The notes beneath the pieces were generated by a model. That model was given only the letters and a program-made list of their open reading frames with translations, ran no database searches and had not been told where the DNA came from. A stretch of DNA of 33,622 bases from a virus: the IMG/VR virus record IMGVR_UViG_3300017971_002399, positions 1-33,622 of that record; one strand, written 5' to 3'. Positions 22,533-30,820 of the stretch are shown here, in pieces (position 1 is the stretch's first letter; every line of letters starts with the position of its first letter). Position numbers and translations under genes: made by a program.

Positions 22533-23428
22533 TGGCAGACCAACACAACGCGAATGTCCCGGCGGTAGGGAATACCATCGCGGCGGACATCCCGGATATT
22601 AAAGAGAATTTGGAATGGCACAAAGACCTTTTACAGATGATTCTCGGTTGGAAGGATTCAACGATTGGAACGGTCGGTCCTCCCAACCATCGGTCGAAGT
22701 TTAGATGGAAGGACGCTGATGAAATCTATATCGGGCCGGGGTCTTACTTTCATGATGGCACGACACGGCAAACGGTGTTCTGGGATGCCGAACTGACGTT
22801 CCAACTGGGGTCCGGGGGGTCGAATGCGGGGAGTGACGATGTAGATGCTGGTGCGGTAGCATGGCATTATATTTACCTGGACGATTCAGCGATTGTCACA
22901 AACGCTTCCCCTGAGCTTGATGAGACGTGTTTTTTGAACACGGATGTTACGGCACCCACTTGGTCCGATGCAAAACATGGGTGGTACAACGGAAACGACC
23001 GTTGCATATTTGCAGTTTTGCAAAGCGCCGGTGATGCTGTGATAGAGTTCTATCATGACGGCGGGGACTATGTTGTATTTGCCGATAAAATTGAAGAACG
23101 TGCGGAAACTGATCTTGATGATACTTTTACCGATGTGGACTGTGCCTCGTCGGTTCCGGGGTTTTGCACCCGCTTTGTTGTCAGTGGTCTATTGGAGGCC
23201 AGAACAACTGATGCAAGTGTTATTGCATATTGGAGGACGAATGGACAGACCGGGGCAAGTGGGCATCAGTTGGTAGCGGGAGAGAGAATTGGAACGGATC
23301 AATATTTTGGATATACCTGTGAGGTTATTAGTGATACGTCCCAAATTATTGAGGTCAAAATGAGCAGGTCGGATGCAGACGAGTTATCAATGAATGTCGA
23401 AGGGTGGTTTTTCCCAACGGGGATGTAA
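22532..23428 (+). CDS. Virion tail or appendage protein, 298 aa
   Basis: ATG 22532 overlaps the previous stop by 1 nt. An N-terminal helix (KENLEWHKDLLQMILGW) is followed by beta-rich blocks with many Trp, Asp and Gly and a C-terminal beta domain (DDTFTDVDCASSVPGFCTRF onward). No transmembrane segment. The location after the tail tube suggests a fibre, spike or fibre-joining protein, possibly sugar-binding, but no receptor-binding family is recognised. Confidence 0.6.
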   Translation: MADQHNANVPAVGNTIAADIPDIKENLEWHKDLLQMILGWKDSTIGTVGPPNHRSKFRWKDADEIYIGPGSYFHDGTTRQTVFWDAELTFQLGSGGSNAGSDDVDAGAVAWHYIYLDDSAIVTNASPELDETCFLNTDVTAPTWSDAKHGWYNGNDRCIFAVLQSAGDAVIEFYHDGGDYVVFADKIEERAETDLDDTFTDVDCASSVPGFCTRFVVSGLLEARTTDASVIAYWRTNGQTGASGHQLVAGERIGTDQYFGYTCEVISDTSQIIEVKMSRSDADELSMNVEGWFFPTGM

Positions 23429-23908
23429 ATGAAAGCAACCAAAATCACAAACCCGGAATACTTGGGCCTTTTGGCGGAATCAATTCAAAAGTTTGTCGAG
23501 AAGGTTCAGATTCCCGGTATCCGGTACGAAACGCTTTACACTTATTTTGTTGAGTCTATCCGAAACGGTTTTGTTCAAAAGCAGCTTCACGGATCGGAGC
23601 TTGAAGAATTTTGGATCGTGACGGACGACGACAACCAACCGTGTGCCTGGGGGCATTGGTTTAAGCGCGGGGTGCCTTATGCCGCGACGGTGGAATGTGA
23701 TTATGTGTTTTCCTGGGGCGATAAACGACAGGCACTTACTGCACTGATTGAACAGCTTGAACAGTTTGCAGCACGGCACCGGAGCCCGTTGATTATCGGG
23801 ACCAGTGTAAACACGATTGTATTCAACCACTTAGTTAAGGTTGGACGGTCAAGAGGGTATGAGGTTTTGAACGTAAACTCTATCAACTTTATGGCGAGGA
23901 AAAAGTAA
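23429..23908 (+). CDS. GNAT-like acetyltransferase fold
   Basis: 159 aa, directly after the previous stop. The strand pattern (EEFWIVTDDDNQPCAWGHWF; PYAATVECDYVFSWG), then a long helix (ALTALIEQLEQFAARH), then LIIGTSVNTIVFNHLVKVGR and RGYEVLNVNSINFMARKK resemble the GNAT N-acetyltransferase fold, though the acetyl-CoA loop is weak. Proteins of this kind occur among podophage structural genes and may be incorporated in virions or modify host or phage components. Assignment tentative. Confidence 0.55.
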   Translation: MKATKITNPEYLGLLAESIQKFVEKVQIPGIRYETLYTYFVESIRNGFVQKQLHGSELEEFWIVTDDDNQPCAWGHWFKRGVPYAATVECDYVFSWGDKRQALTALIEQLEQFAARHRSPLIIGTSVNTIVFNHLVKVGRSRGYEVLNVNSINFMARKK

Positions 23909-24546
23909 TGGGCGGCGGCGGACAAGATGTAGATTATAAGATGCCAGAGGTCCAAAAAAAGATGCTGTGGCAGTCGTATGGTGCAGGGACTAATTTATTG
24001 GATAAAGCAATGTCGGGGCAGCCATTGTGGAATGTCGGAAGTTACGGCCTGCCTCAAATGCAGATGCCGGATATTAACTGGTATCAAAACCTGTCACCTG
24101 AAATCAAGCAAGGGATTTATCAGCCGACACTCGACATGGCAAATCAGCTTGGTGAGCAGTTCGGTTCTCAGGGTATGATGGGAAGTCCTATGACCGGGCC
24201 GACGGGTGCGTTCGGGAATGCTTTGGGGGAGGGTGTCGGGAGAACCTACGGGCCACAGGCGGCAATGACGGCCTGGAACATGACGTCTCCGATGTACCAG
24301 CAGCAGTACGGGGCGGAGCTTGGGCGCAACCAAAACGTGTGGCAGGCGAATCTTCAGGCGCAGCAAGCACCCTGGTCTATGATGCCGAGTTATTTTGGCT
24401 CGGGTGCGAACCTGATGCCGAATCCCGTGGTGACGCAACAAAGCAACCCAATGGCTTCAGGAATTGGTGGGGCGGCGATGGGTGCAATGGCGTTTGGTAA
24501 TCCGTGGGGGGCCTTATTGGGTATCCCGGCGATGTTTGCGGGATAA
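23908..24546 (+). CDS. Gly/Met/Gln-rich internal virion protein
   Basis: 212 aa, starting on the last base of the previous stop. The sequence is low in charge and very rich in Gly, Met, Gln, Pro and Asn, opening with MGGGG and ending with a hydrophobic Gly/Ala/Met stretch (GAAMGAMAFGNPWGALLG). Such proteins with membrane-active ends are typical of ejection or pore-forming internal virion proteins of podophages, released with the DNA at infection. Inferred from composition and position. Confidence 0.55.
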   Translation: MGGGGQDVDYKMPEVQKKMLWQSYGAGTNLLDKAMSGQPLWNVGSYGLPQMQMPDINWYQNLSPEIKQGIYQPTLDMANQLGEQFGSQGMMGSPMTGPTGAFGNALGEGVGRTYGPQAAMTAWNMTSPMYQQQYGAELGRNQNVWQANLQAQQAPWSMMPSYFGSGANLMPNPVVTQQSNPMASGIGGAAMGAMAFGNPWGALLGIPAMFAG

Positions 24547-24563
24547 GAGGGGGTAAAAAAAAG

Positions 24564-25406
24564 ATGGCAGCACCAATATATTTAGACAAGCGTGGACCGT
24601 TTGAGCGCATGATGCCGAATGTCATGCAAATGCTTTTGGCAAATCAGATGAGGACGCGGCAGTTGCAGGAACAGAACCAGCTAAACTTGCAACGGGAGGG
24701 TTACAAAACCGTTCCAGACCAACCCGGCGACCAGTTTGCCTTTTCGTATAATAAACGCAATTATTATCGACCACAAGCACCTCAACTACCGCCTGAACAG
24801 CCAAGAGTTGTGCCGATAGAAGCAGATGGCAAACTGCTTGGCCATGCCGTATCTTTCGGTAAAAGCACAAAGTTTTTTAGTGCGCCGAAAAAAACGGACC
24901 CGTCTTATAACATCCATTTTGCGACAGACGATAAAGGTAATGTCACTCGTGTTATCACAGACCCTCAAAGTCAAAAAACAGTATCCAAAGAAAACTTGGG
25001 GACAATAGGCAAAAGCGGTCAATCCGGTATCCAGGTAAGCATCGAGGATAGGACAAGACAGCAGGCAACCGCAAGAAATAAAACTTGGGCGGAAGGTCCC
25101 AGTTTTTCAACCGATATAGAAAAAGAAGCAATGGCGAAGATGCCGAGTAAGCAGGAGTGGTCTTTTTTATCTCCCGCCACTAAGTATCAGGCAAAACGAG
25201 AACGAGCGGAAGCGGCTTTGCAGAGAATTTATGGAAATAAAAATGTCAAGTATGGGGTGGACGCTGAAAACGGATGGGGCTTTATGATAAGAAACGGAAA
25301 AACGACCACGTTTATTCCGTGGGAAAGCCCAGTGGTTCAATTCTTTCCAGAACAGGAGATGAATGCAGAAGGTGGGCAAGTTTTACGAGGAACCCTCCCA
25401 AAATAA
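24564..25406 (+). CDS. Internal virion-type protein, 280 aa
   Basis: ATG 24564 with GAGGGGG upstream. The N-terminal helix (MMPNVMQMLLANQMRTRQLQ, then EQNQLN) is followed by a Pro-rich linker, a basic middle and a C-terminal globular part. The basic, partly disordered character and location between two virion-type genes suggest a DNA-ejection or tail-assembly protein. No named family. It overlaps the next gene by 44 nt. Confidence 0.55.
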   Translation: MAAPIYLDKRGPFERMMPNVMQMLLANQMRTRQLQEQNQLNLQREGYKTVPDQPGDQFAFSYNKRNYYRPQAPQLPPEQPRVVPIEADGKLLGHAVSFGKSTKFFSAPKKTDPSYNIHFATDDKGNVTRVITDPQSQKTVSKENLGTIGKSGQSGIQVSIEDRTRQQATARNKTWAEGPSFSTDIEKEAMAKMPSKQEWSFLSPATKYQAKRERAEAALQRIYGNKNVKYGVDAENGWGFMIRNGKTTTFIPWESPVVQFFPEQEMNAEGGQVLRGTLPK

Positions 25407-27933
25407 AGAGGACTGGTATTTTAATATCCGGCGGCAGTTTATCAAAACAAAGCCGCAGTTTTTTCCTCTCATAGAACCAAACTTGAAAAAGGCGCTAGGG
25501 GCTTATGCAACGGGGCGAATCCCTCAAACTGTTCCCTATGCTTTTAGGGAGACTTTGGAAAGGTTGGAAGAAACAATGCCCGCAGCGGCAATCCCCGAGC
25601 TTGCCAAACAAATGCCGTCGGCTTATGTGGACCAGGCGATTCTCGGATTAATGTCGGGATATCCTGGGGGAGCAAAAGGCGCTTCGAGTGTTGGTTCTGT
25701 TAGAAAAATTACAAGGAGAGGAAAGACTACGGAATACGCGAGTTCAGTGAATTTAGAGAAACAGAAAATACCGCAATCTCTTAAAGACATTGAACGTATA
25801 ATGGCTGAACGTGTTCACCAAAATGTTCAAGGTTGGGACAAAACCGGCAAATTAAGCAAAGACCTTTATAACGACTTTGAAAAAATGAAAAAGGTTGTTA
25901 GTCGTAAAGGGGCGAAGAGTGCCGTTGAGATTGATGCAATTCGTCAGTTGAATGTTGATGCGCTTGCCTACTTGAGACATCTTGCAATTTCCAAGTTACC
26001 GCGATCCGAATTTGACCGTGCCTTCAATATTTACAAGGATAAGATTTTTACGGCAACCACAAAAGCCGCAGAAGAAACCGGACGTGCGTTGAATATATTC
26101 AAACGTGATGTGTCTTTAAACCGAATTGCAAAATCATTCACAAAATTGGAGAGAGGTCTTAACGAACGAGAATTAACCGAATTTAAAAACTTAAACTTTG
26201 AAGATGCAACGGCGGTTAAATTTTTCATAGACCGTTTGGGAAACCCAAAGTTGAAAGATTATGTGATTGAGTATTGGTACAATCAAATCCTTTCCGGTAT
26301 CCCGACCCACCTTGTTAATGTCGGCAATAATACGTTGTGGTATTTGTTTCAAGTCCCTCATCGTGCTCATGCAGGTGTTTGGGATAAAATAATAAAAGCA
26401 TACACGGGGGGGGGACGAGAGCGGTTTGTAAAAGAAGCTATCCCTTTATTTGCGGGATTGAAGTCAACCGGCAAAGGGCTAAAAGGTGCCGGAGAATTAT
26501 TGAGGTCGGGCCAAATAACATCGTTTGAATCCAAATGGGCGATGGAACAAGGATATGCAATGGGGGCTTTTGAACGTAGCCCATCTAAAGCCGTTAGAGA
26601 AATAGGCAAGTATTTGACAGTTCCTACCAAAGCGTTGCGGGGTATGGATGTTATGGCGAAAACGATAGCTTTTGATGGTCAAATGAAAGCTATTGCCTTA
26701 AGAACGGGGCTGCAAAACAAGTTAAAAGGGCAAGCACTTCAAAAGCATATACAAGGCTTTTTAAAAAAACCGCCGGACTGGGCTTTCGATAATGCAAAAA
26801 AATTTGCAGACTATGCAACATTTATGGATGAGCCGGGTGCCGTATCAACGGCAATCATTCATCTACGGGATGCTATTCCCGGTGGGGTAGGTCGGTTTAT
26901 TGTGCCATTTGTAAACACAATCGGCAATCTTATGAAGCGGGGGATTGAAATGACCCCTGGTGTCGGGTTGGGTTTATTGAAAGGTCAACCTAAAGCAGAG
27001 ATTGTATCAAAACAAATAGAAGGGCTGATATTAACAACATACGCTTTAAAGAAATTCATGACCGGCGATATTATAGGAGAGCAACCGGATAATAAAGCCG
27101 AACGAGATGCCATGTATCGAAGGGGTGAAAAGCCTTGGTCTATCAGGATAGGAGATGAATGGTTTCAATATAGACGTGTGGAACCGTTCTCTACGGTTAT
27201 TGGTGCAACATCTATTGTAGCACAGAAGTTGAAAGAACATGCTTCAGAAAATGAAATAAGCGAGGCATTGTTAAATTCGGCTGCCGCGTATAAGAATTTT
27301 TTGATTGATTCAAGTTACTTGAGCGGGATTAGTCAAATATTTGATAGGTATGGTAGCAGAGAAGGTATGATTAAAAGAACAGCGACAAGTATGGTGCCCT
27401 ATTCAAGTTTTTGGCGGTCAATTCAGAGAGCATACGAGGCAGAAGTCCAGGGAGAAGCAAAACTACGAGAGAGCAACGATTGGTTAGATGCGTTTAGAAT
27501 TAATATCCCTCCGGGATTGATGAAAGGTTCTCCCTCAAGGTTGAATGTTTGGGGAGAAGAAATCATATTGGAGGGGGGAGCTTTTCGGCAATGGCTGCCT
27601 TTTAAATGGAGCAAGGAAACTAGGGACCCGGTGGAATTAACATTAAAAAAATTAAACACATATCCGACTCCGCCCTCTCAAGAAGTTACTTATCGTAAAA
27701 AGCGGATAAAGTTAGATGATGAAGTTTACAGGGATTTTGTATTGCGTTCAGGAAAAGATTTGAAGGAAGCGTATGAGGATTTTTTAATTCAACCTCATAT
27801 GCAAAAGCATATTGAAAATCCTGAAAAACATAATGATATTATTAACCTTTTATCATCAAAACGAACATATATTTATAACAAATGGAGAACAAAGGCAATT
27901 CAAGAACATTTAAAATTGGGGAATGCAAAATGA
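25363..27933 (+). CDS. Large internal virion / polyvalent-type protein, 856 aa
   Basis: ATG 25363 with AGGAG 5 nt upstream. At 856 aa it is the largest gene in the window. The middle has LSGIPTHLVNVGNNTLWYLF, resembling the recurring motif of large polyvalent or internal virion proteins in many podophages, which travel with the DNA into the host. Hydrophobic stretches and repeated helical Lys-rich segments (TGKGLKGAGELL; AMGAFERSPSKAVREIGKYL) suggest membrane interaction. It contains a run of nine G at 26406-26414. Its DNA is more A-rich than the genes before it, perhaps marking a module boundary. Enzymatic domain not identified. Confidence 0.68.
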   Translation: MQKVGKFYEEPSQNKEDWYFNIRRQFIKTKPQFFPLIEPNLKKALGAYATGRIPQTVPYAFRETLERLEETMPAAAIPELAKQMPSAYVDQAILGLMSGYPGGAKGASSVGSVRKITRRGKTTEYASSVNLEKQKIPQSLKDIERIMAERVHQNVQGWDKTGKLSKDLYNDFEKMKKVVSRKGAKSAVEIDAIRQLNVDALAYLRHLAISKLPRSEFDRAFNIYKDKIFTATTKAAEETGRALNIFKRDVSLNRIAKSFTKLERGLNERELTEFKNLNFEDATAVKFFIDRLGNPKLKDYVIEYWYNQILSGIPTHLVNVGNNTLWYLFQVPHRAHAGVWDKIIKAYTGGGRERFVKEAIPLFAGLKSTGKGLKGAGELLRSGQITSFESKWAMEQGYAMGAFERSPSKAVREIGKYLTVPTKALRGMDVMAKTIAFDGQMKAIALRTGLQNKLKGQALQKHIQGFLKKPPDWAFDNAKKFADYATFMDEPGAVSTAIIHLRDAIPGGVGRFIVPFVNTIGNLMKRGIEMTPGVGLGLLKGQPKAEIVSKQIEGLILTTYALKKFMTGDIIGEQPDNKAERDAMYRRGEKPWSIRIGDEWFQYRRVEPFSTVIGATSIVAQKLKEHASENEISEALLNSAAAYKNFLIDSSYLSGISQIFDRYGSREGMIKRTATSMVPYSSFWRSIQRAYEAEVQGEAKLRESNDWLDAFRINIPPGLMKGSPSRLNVWGEEIILEGGAFRQWLPFKWSKETRDPVELTLKKLNTYPTPPSQEVTYRKKRIKLDDEVYRDFVLRSGKDLKEAYEDFLIQPHMQKHIENPEKHNDIINLLSSKRTYIYNKWRTKAIQEHLKLGNAK

Positions 27934-28466
27934 AAAAACTACTTATCGCATTGTGCTTATTGTTTTATTCAACTTTCGCGTATGCCGACGGGTCGGTTAC
28001 AATCGAACCGGGATATGGTGACGACTCAACATTTACTATTAAATTCGTGTGCGTGGGGGACGCATCGGACGGTGATGTACCGGACACTGACACGGATTCT
28101 CAGACGTATCTCGGTGAACCGTTTACCAAATTTATACAAGGTATGCACTTGTATGAGGTGAGGGCGTATGCCGGAGCGACGGCACCAACAGACGATACGG
28201 ACATCTTTTTGTTTATGTATTTGGATGAAGATACAAAGATTGATTTGTTGGGTTCCGTGGACAATTCAACAGCATATGCCGGTTTGAATTTATTGGAAAA
28301 CACGGGCGCGTTGGGGCGTGCGACATTGCCTGATTTATATAATAAACGAGCAGGTGAACATTTTACCCATTATTGGAAAATAACCGGGAAAATCGAACTA
28401 AGTGTTTCATCAGACCAGGCAGTAAACAATGCGACTTGGACGGTTGAGGCAGTGTTTGTAAAATAA
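27930..28466 (+). CDS. Exported protein with Sec signal peptide, 178 aa
   Basis: ATG 27930, 4 nt inside the previous gene. The N-terminus MKKLLIALCLLFYSTFAYA is a clear signal peptide with an AYA cleavage end. The mature part is acidic, Thr/Asp-rich and beta-like. Export is unusual for a phage gene in a structural run: the product could act on the host surface (superinfection exclusion, receptor masking) or be a virion-associated or secreted protein. It is followed by a terminator. Confidence 0.7.
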   Translation: MKKLLIALCLLFYSTFAYADGSVTIEPGYGDDSTFTIKFVCVGDASDGDVPDTDTDSQTYLGEPFTKFIQGMHLYEVRAYAGATAPTDDTDIFLFMYLDEDTKIDLLGSVDNSTAYAGLNLLENTGALGRATLPDLYNKRAGEHFTHYWKITGKIELSVSSDQAVNNATWTVEAVFVK

Positions 28467-28492
28467 CATAGCCGACATGAAACTTTTCACCC

Positions 28493-28515
28493 TGCCGCTT
28501 TTAGCGGCTTTTTTT
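28493..28515 (+). terminator. Intrinsic terminator
   Basis: GCCGC (28494-28498), loop TTTTA, GCGGC (28504-28508), then seven T to 28515. It ends the transcript after the first exported-protein gene and separates it from the paralogous exported protein downstream. Confidence 0.82.
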
Positions 28516-28557
28516 ATGTCTAATGGATTAACAGAGTATGGAAGGAGTCTTAAAGCA

Positions 28558-28884
28558 ATGAAAAAGTTATTGATGATTGTTTTGGCGCTTATGTTTCTAC
28601 CCACCTTGGCATGTGCCGACTGGTCCGTGACGGCGACCTGGACCAGGAGCATCGGTCCTAATTTGGATTTTGAGGAATGTCAACTCGATGGTGTCACAAA
28701 ATGCACGGTGCAAGAGACTGATCCGACAACCTGCACGTTTACGGTTACGGATCTCATAGGCCAGGAGGTGAAGATTGTTAGTTACAACGTCCAAGGCGCG
28801 TCTGTTGAGTATGTTATTGGTACGCTGCTTGATGTTCCTGCTCCTGCTAGCGGCGGTAGTCTTACTGTCGTTTACGTTCCTTAG
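28558..28884 (+). CDS. Exported protein with signal peptide, 108 aa
   Basis: ATG 28558 with GGAAGGAG at 28541-28548. MKKLLMIVLALMFLPTLACA is a signal peptide very like that of the gene at 27930, and both mature parts start ADxSVT, suggesting duplication of a secreted module. The mature 88 residues form a beta-sandwich with three Cys (ECQ, KCT, TCT). Its 3' part carries the AGGAGGTG ribosome site of the next gene. It may be partner or chaperone to the Ser-rich protein. Confidence 0.68.
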   Translation: MKKLLMIVLALMFLPTLACADWSVTATWTRSIGPNLDFEECQLDGVTKCTVQETDPTTCTFTVTDLIGQEVKIVSYNVQGASVEYVIGTLLDVPAPASGGSLTVVYVP

Positions 28885-30820
28885 AGCGGATCAGGTTGCG
28901 TTTCAATGGGATCCGAACACAGAAGAGGACCTTGCCGGATACCGCCTTCATTGGGGGGCGGAGTCCGGGGTCTATACCTCGACGCTGGATGTCGGCAATG
29001 TTACGACTTACACGGCGGAGATACCGGATCAAAGCTACATTGCGCTTACGGCATACGATACAGAGGGATTTGAGAGTGGTTACAGTAATGAGCTTTATTA
29101 TGCGATTCAAACACCGGATGAGATATACCCGGCAACAGACGGACAGTTACATTGGGAGTGGACCGAGGTAAATATGTCATACCCGCAATACTCAGAAGCA
29201 TGGGATTTTACTGGCAATGTAGCCTCTGATGCGAATTGGGATGTAGGAGACGATGGGTCTGCTGGAACGCCATATGCCGACAGCTCCAATATGTTTATCG
29301 CGAGTACTGTAAATTACAATGGCTATAATCTCGTTTATCAGACTGCTTGTGATTCGGTCAACCAATGTGTGTTAGTTCGTCTCAACTATTTGGAGGGCAA
29401 CGCCGGCTCTTTCGGCGCGATGTTCCGGCAGGCAAATGCCGATGGAAGTGGTGCGTGCTATTGGGTCAATTTACGGTGGGATGGATCTTCCAACTGGCAG
29501 TTCAATGTTGAGAGATATAATGGAGTTTCATGGCAAGAGACTGTCGGAACTAGGATAAATGTTACCGCACCTAACGCAAATGATTATTTCGGATTCTCTG
29601 TTGAGGGCACGGGGAATGACACGGTTTTTAAATATTGGGACTTCGGGAACAGCGACCCCGGCGATTTTGAGAATTGGGGGGACCCGACTCAAACACAGAC
29701 AGGCAACCCGTCTACTGCGGTTGATACGGGCAGCTATGTCGGGCAGAGTATTTATTATCTCACATCCGCTGGTTCCGATCACAAGTACGACTTATGGCGC
29801 GGCGGGGACCAGGAGGCGGCAGGCTCCCCCAGTGCTTCAATTTCACCGAGTCTAAGTGCATCTGTCTCTCCATCGGCTTCTGAAAGTGCGTCAGTTTCAC
29901 CTTCCGTTTCCCCAAGTGCTTCTGTATCCCCATCGGTCAGCCCCAGTGCTTCCGAATCACCAAGCATCAGTCCCTCGGCAAGTGAGTCTCCATCTGTTTC
30001 ACCCTCGGCCAGTGTTTCACCAAGCGTAAGTCCTTCAGCATCAGTATCACCATCCGCTTCCGAATCTCCTTCGGTGTCACCCTCTGCCTCGGTCAGTCCA
30101 TCGGTTAGTCCGTCTGCGTCCGAATCGGCGTCACCCTCGGCCTCAGTTTCTCCATCTATATCACCGAGCGCGAGTGAGTCACCCTCAGTCTCCCCGTCGG
30201 CCTCAGAATCACCTTCAGTATCACCATCGGCCTCTGAAAGCCCAAGCGTTAGCCCTAGTGCATCAGAAAGCCCATCGGTTTCTCCATCAGCGTCTATTTC
30301 GCCAAGTTCTTCCGAGTCTCCCTCAGTCAGTCCATCAGCTTCGGAAAGTCCAAGCGTTTCCCCATCCGCGAGTGAGTCACCGAGTGTAAGTCCATCGGCT
30401 TCAGTATCGCCTAGTCCAAGTCCAGGGTCAGAATCGGCTTCCATAAGTCCGTCAATATCGCCAAGTGCATCTGAAAGCCCAAGCGTAAGCCCATCGGCAA
30501 GCGAATCTCCGTCTGAATCGCCATCTATATCACCATCGGCGAGTGAATCTCCGTCGGTCAGTCCTTCAGCTTCTGTGTCGCCTTCGGTCAGTCCGAGTGC
30601 TTCCGAATCACCCAGTATCAGTCCATCGGCATCTGAATCACCGTCCGTAAGCCCCTCTGCTTCAGAGTCGCCCTCAGAGTCGCCTTCTGTTTCACCGTCA
30701 GCATCTTTGTCGCCCTCAGCTTCTTTAAGCCCTTCAGCATCAGTCAGTCCATCGGCAGGGTTCATATATCAACCAAGAGGATTATTAATGGGCGTATATC
30801 GAGTTAGGAGAATTTCATAA
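28775..30820 (+). CDS. Secreted/anchored Fn3 protein with 311-residue Ser/Pro mucin-like repeat
   Basis: 681 aa from TTG 28775, chosen because AGGAGGTG (28763-28770) sits 4 nt upstream; ATG 28811 has no comparable site. A hydrophobic signal or anchor is at 18-36 (end LRA/DQ). An Fn3 domain occupies about 40-115 (WDPNTEEDLAGYRLHWG to FESGYSNEL). A lectin- or LamG-like beta domain spans about 130-345. The tract of residues 351-661 is almost only Ser, Pro, Ala, Glu and Val in repeating SPSASESPSVSPSA-type units. The tail is short and basic (YQPRGLLMGVYRVRRIS). All six Ser codons are used, so the peptide pattern is kept by selection. It overlaps the glycosyltransferase gene by 1 nt and is a strong candidate for dense O-glycosylation. 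Confidence 0.78.
   Translation: MLVTTSKARLLSMLLVRCLMFLLLLAAVVLLSFTFLRADQVAFQWDPNTEEDLAGYRLHWGAESGVYTSTLDVGNVTTYTAEIPDQSYIALTAYDTEGFESGYSNELYYAIQTPDEIYPATDGQLHWEWTEVNMSYPQYSEAWDFTGNVASDANWDVGDDGSAGTPYADSSNMFIASTVNYNGYNLVYQTACDSVNQCVLVRLNYLEGNAGSFGAMFRQANADGSGACYWVNLRWDGSSNWQFNVERYNGVSWQETVGTRINVTAPNANDYFGFSVEGTGNDTVFKYWDFGNSDPGDFENWGDPTQTQTGNPSTAVDTGSYVGQSIYYLTSAGSDHKYDLWRGGDQEAAGSPSASISPSLSASVSPSASESASVSPSVSPSASVSPSVSPSASESPSISPSASESPSVSPSASVSPSVSPSASVSPSASESPSVSPSASVSPSVSPSASESASPSASVSPSISPSASESPSVSPSASESPSVSPSASESPSVSPSASESPSVSPSASISPSSSESPSVSPSASESPSVSPSASESPSVSPSASVSPSPSPGSESASISPSISPSASESPSVSPSASESPSESPSISPSASESPSVSPSASVSPSVSPSASESPSISPSASESPSVSPSASESPSESPSVSPSASLSPSASLSPSASVSPSAGFIYQPRGLLMGVYRVRRIS
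29825..30757 (+). repeat. Ser/Pro low-complexity coding repeat
   Basis: 933 nt encode 311 residues of degenerate repeats with core SPSASESPSVSPSAS. Synonymous codons vary widely between units, so it is not a fresh slippage array. Mucin-like composition fits an extended, glycosylated stalk. Confidence 0.8.

Noticed and set aside
29825-30757. Possible phase-variable slippage array in the Ser-rich gene
   Set aside because: Units differ widely in codon choice and have no long exact DNA repeats, so recent slippage is unlikely.
29779-30765. Long minus-strand frame of 328 codons with Asp/Gly repeats that resembles an RTX or calcium-binding beta-roll
   Set aside because: It is the exact antisense of the Ser/Pro repeat. 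Its acidic pattern follows from reading those codons backwards, and it lacks a ribosome site.
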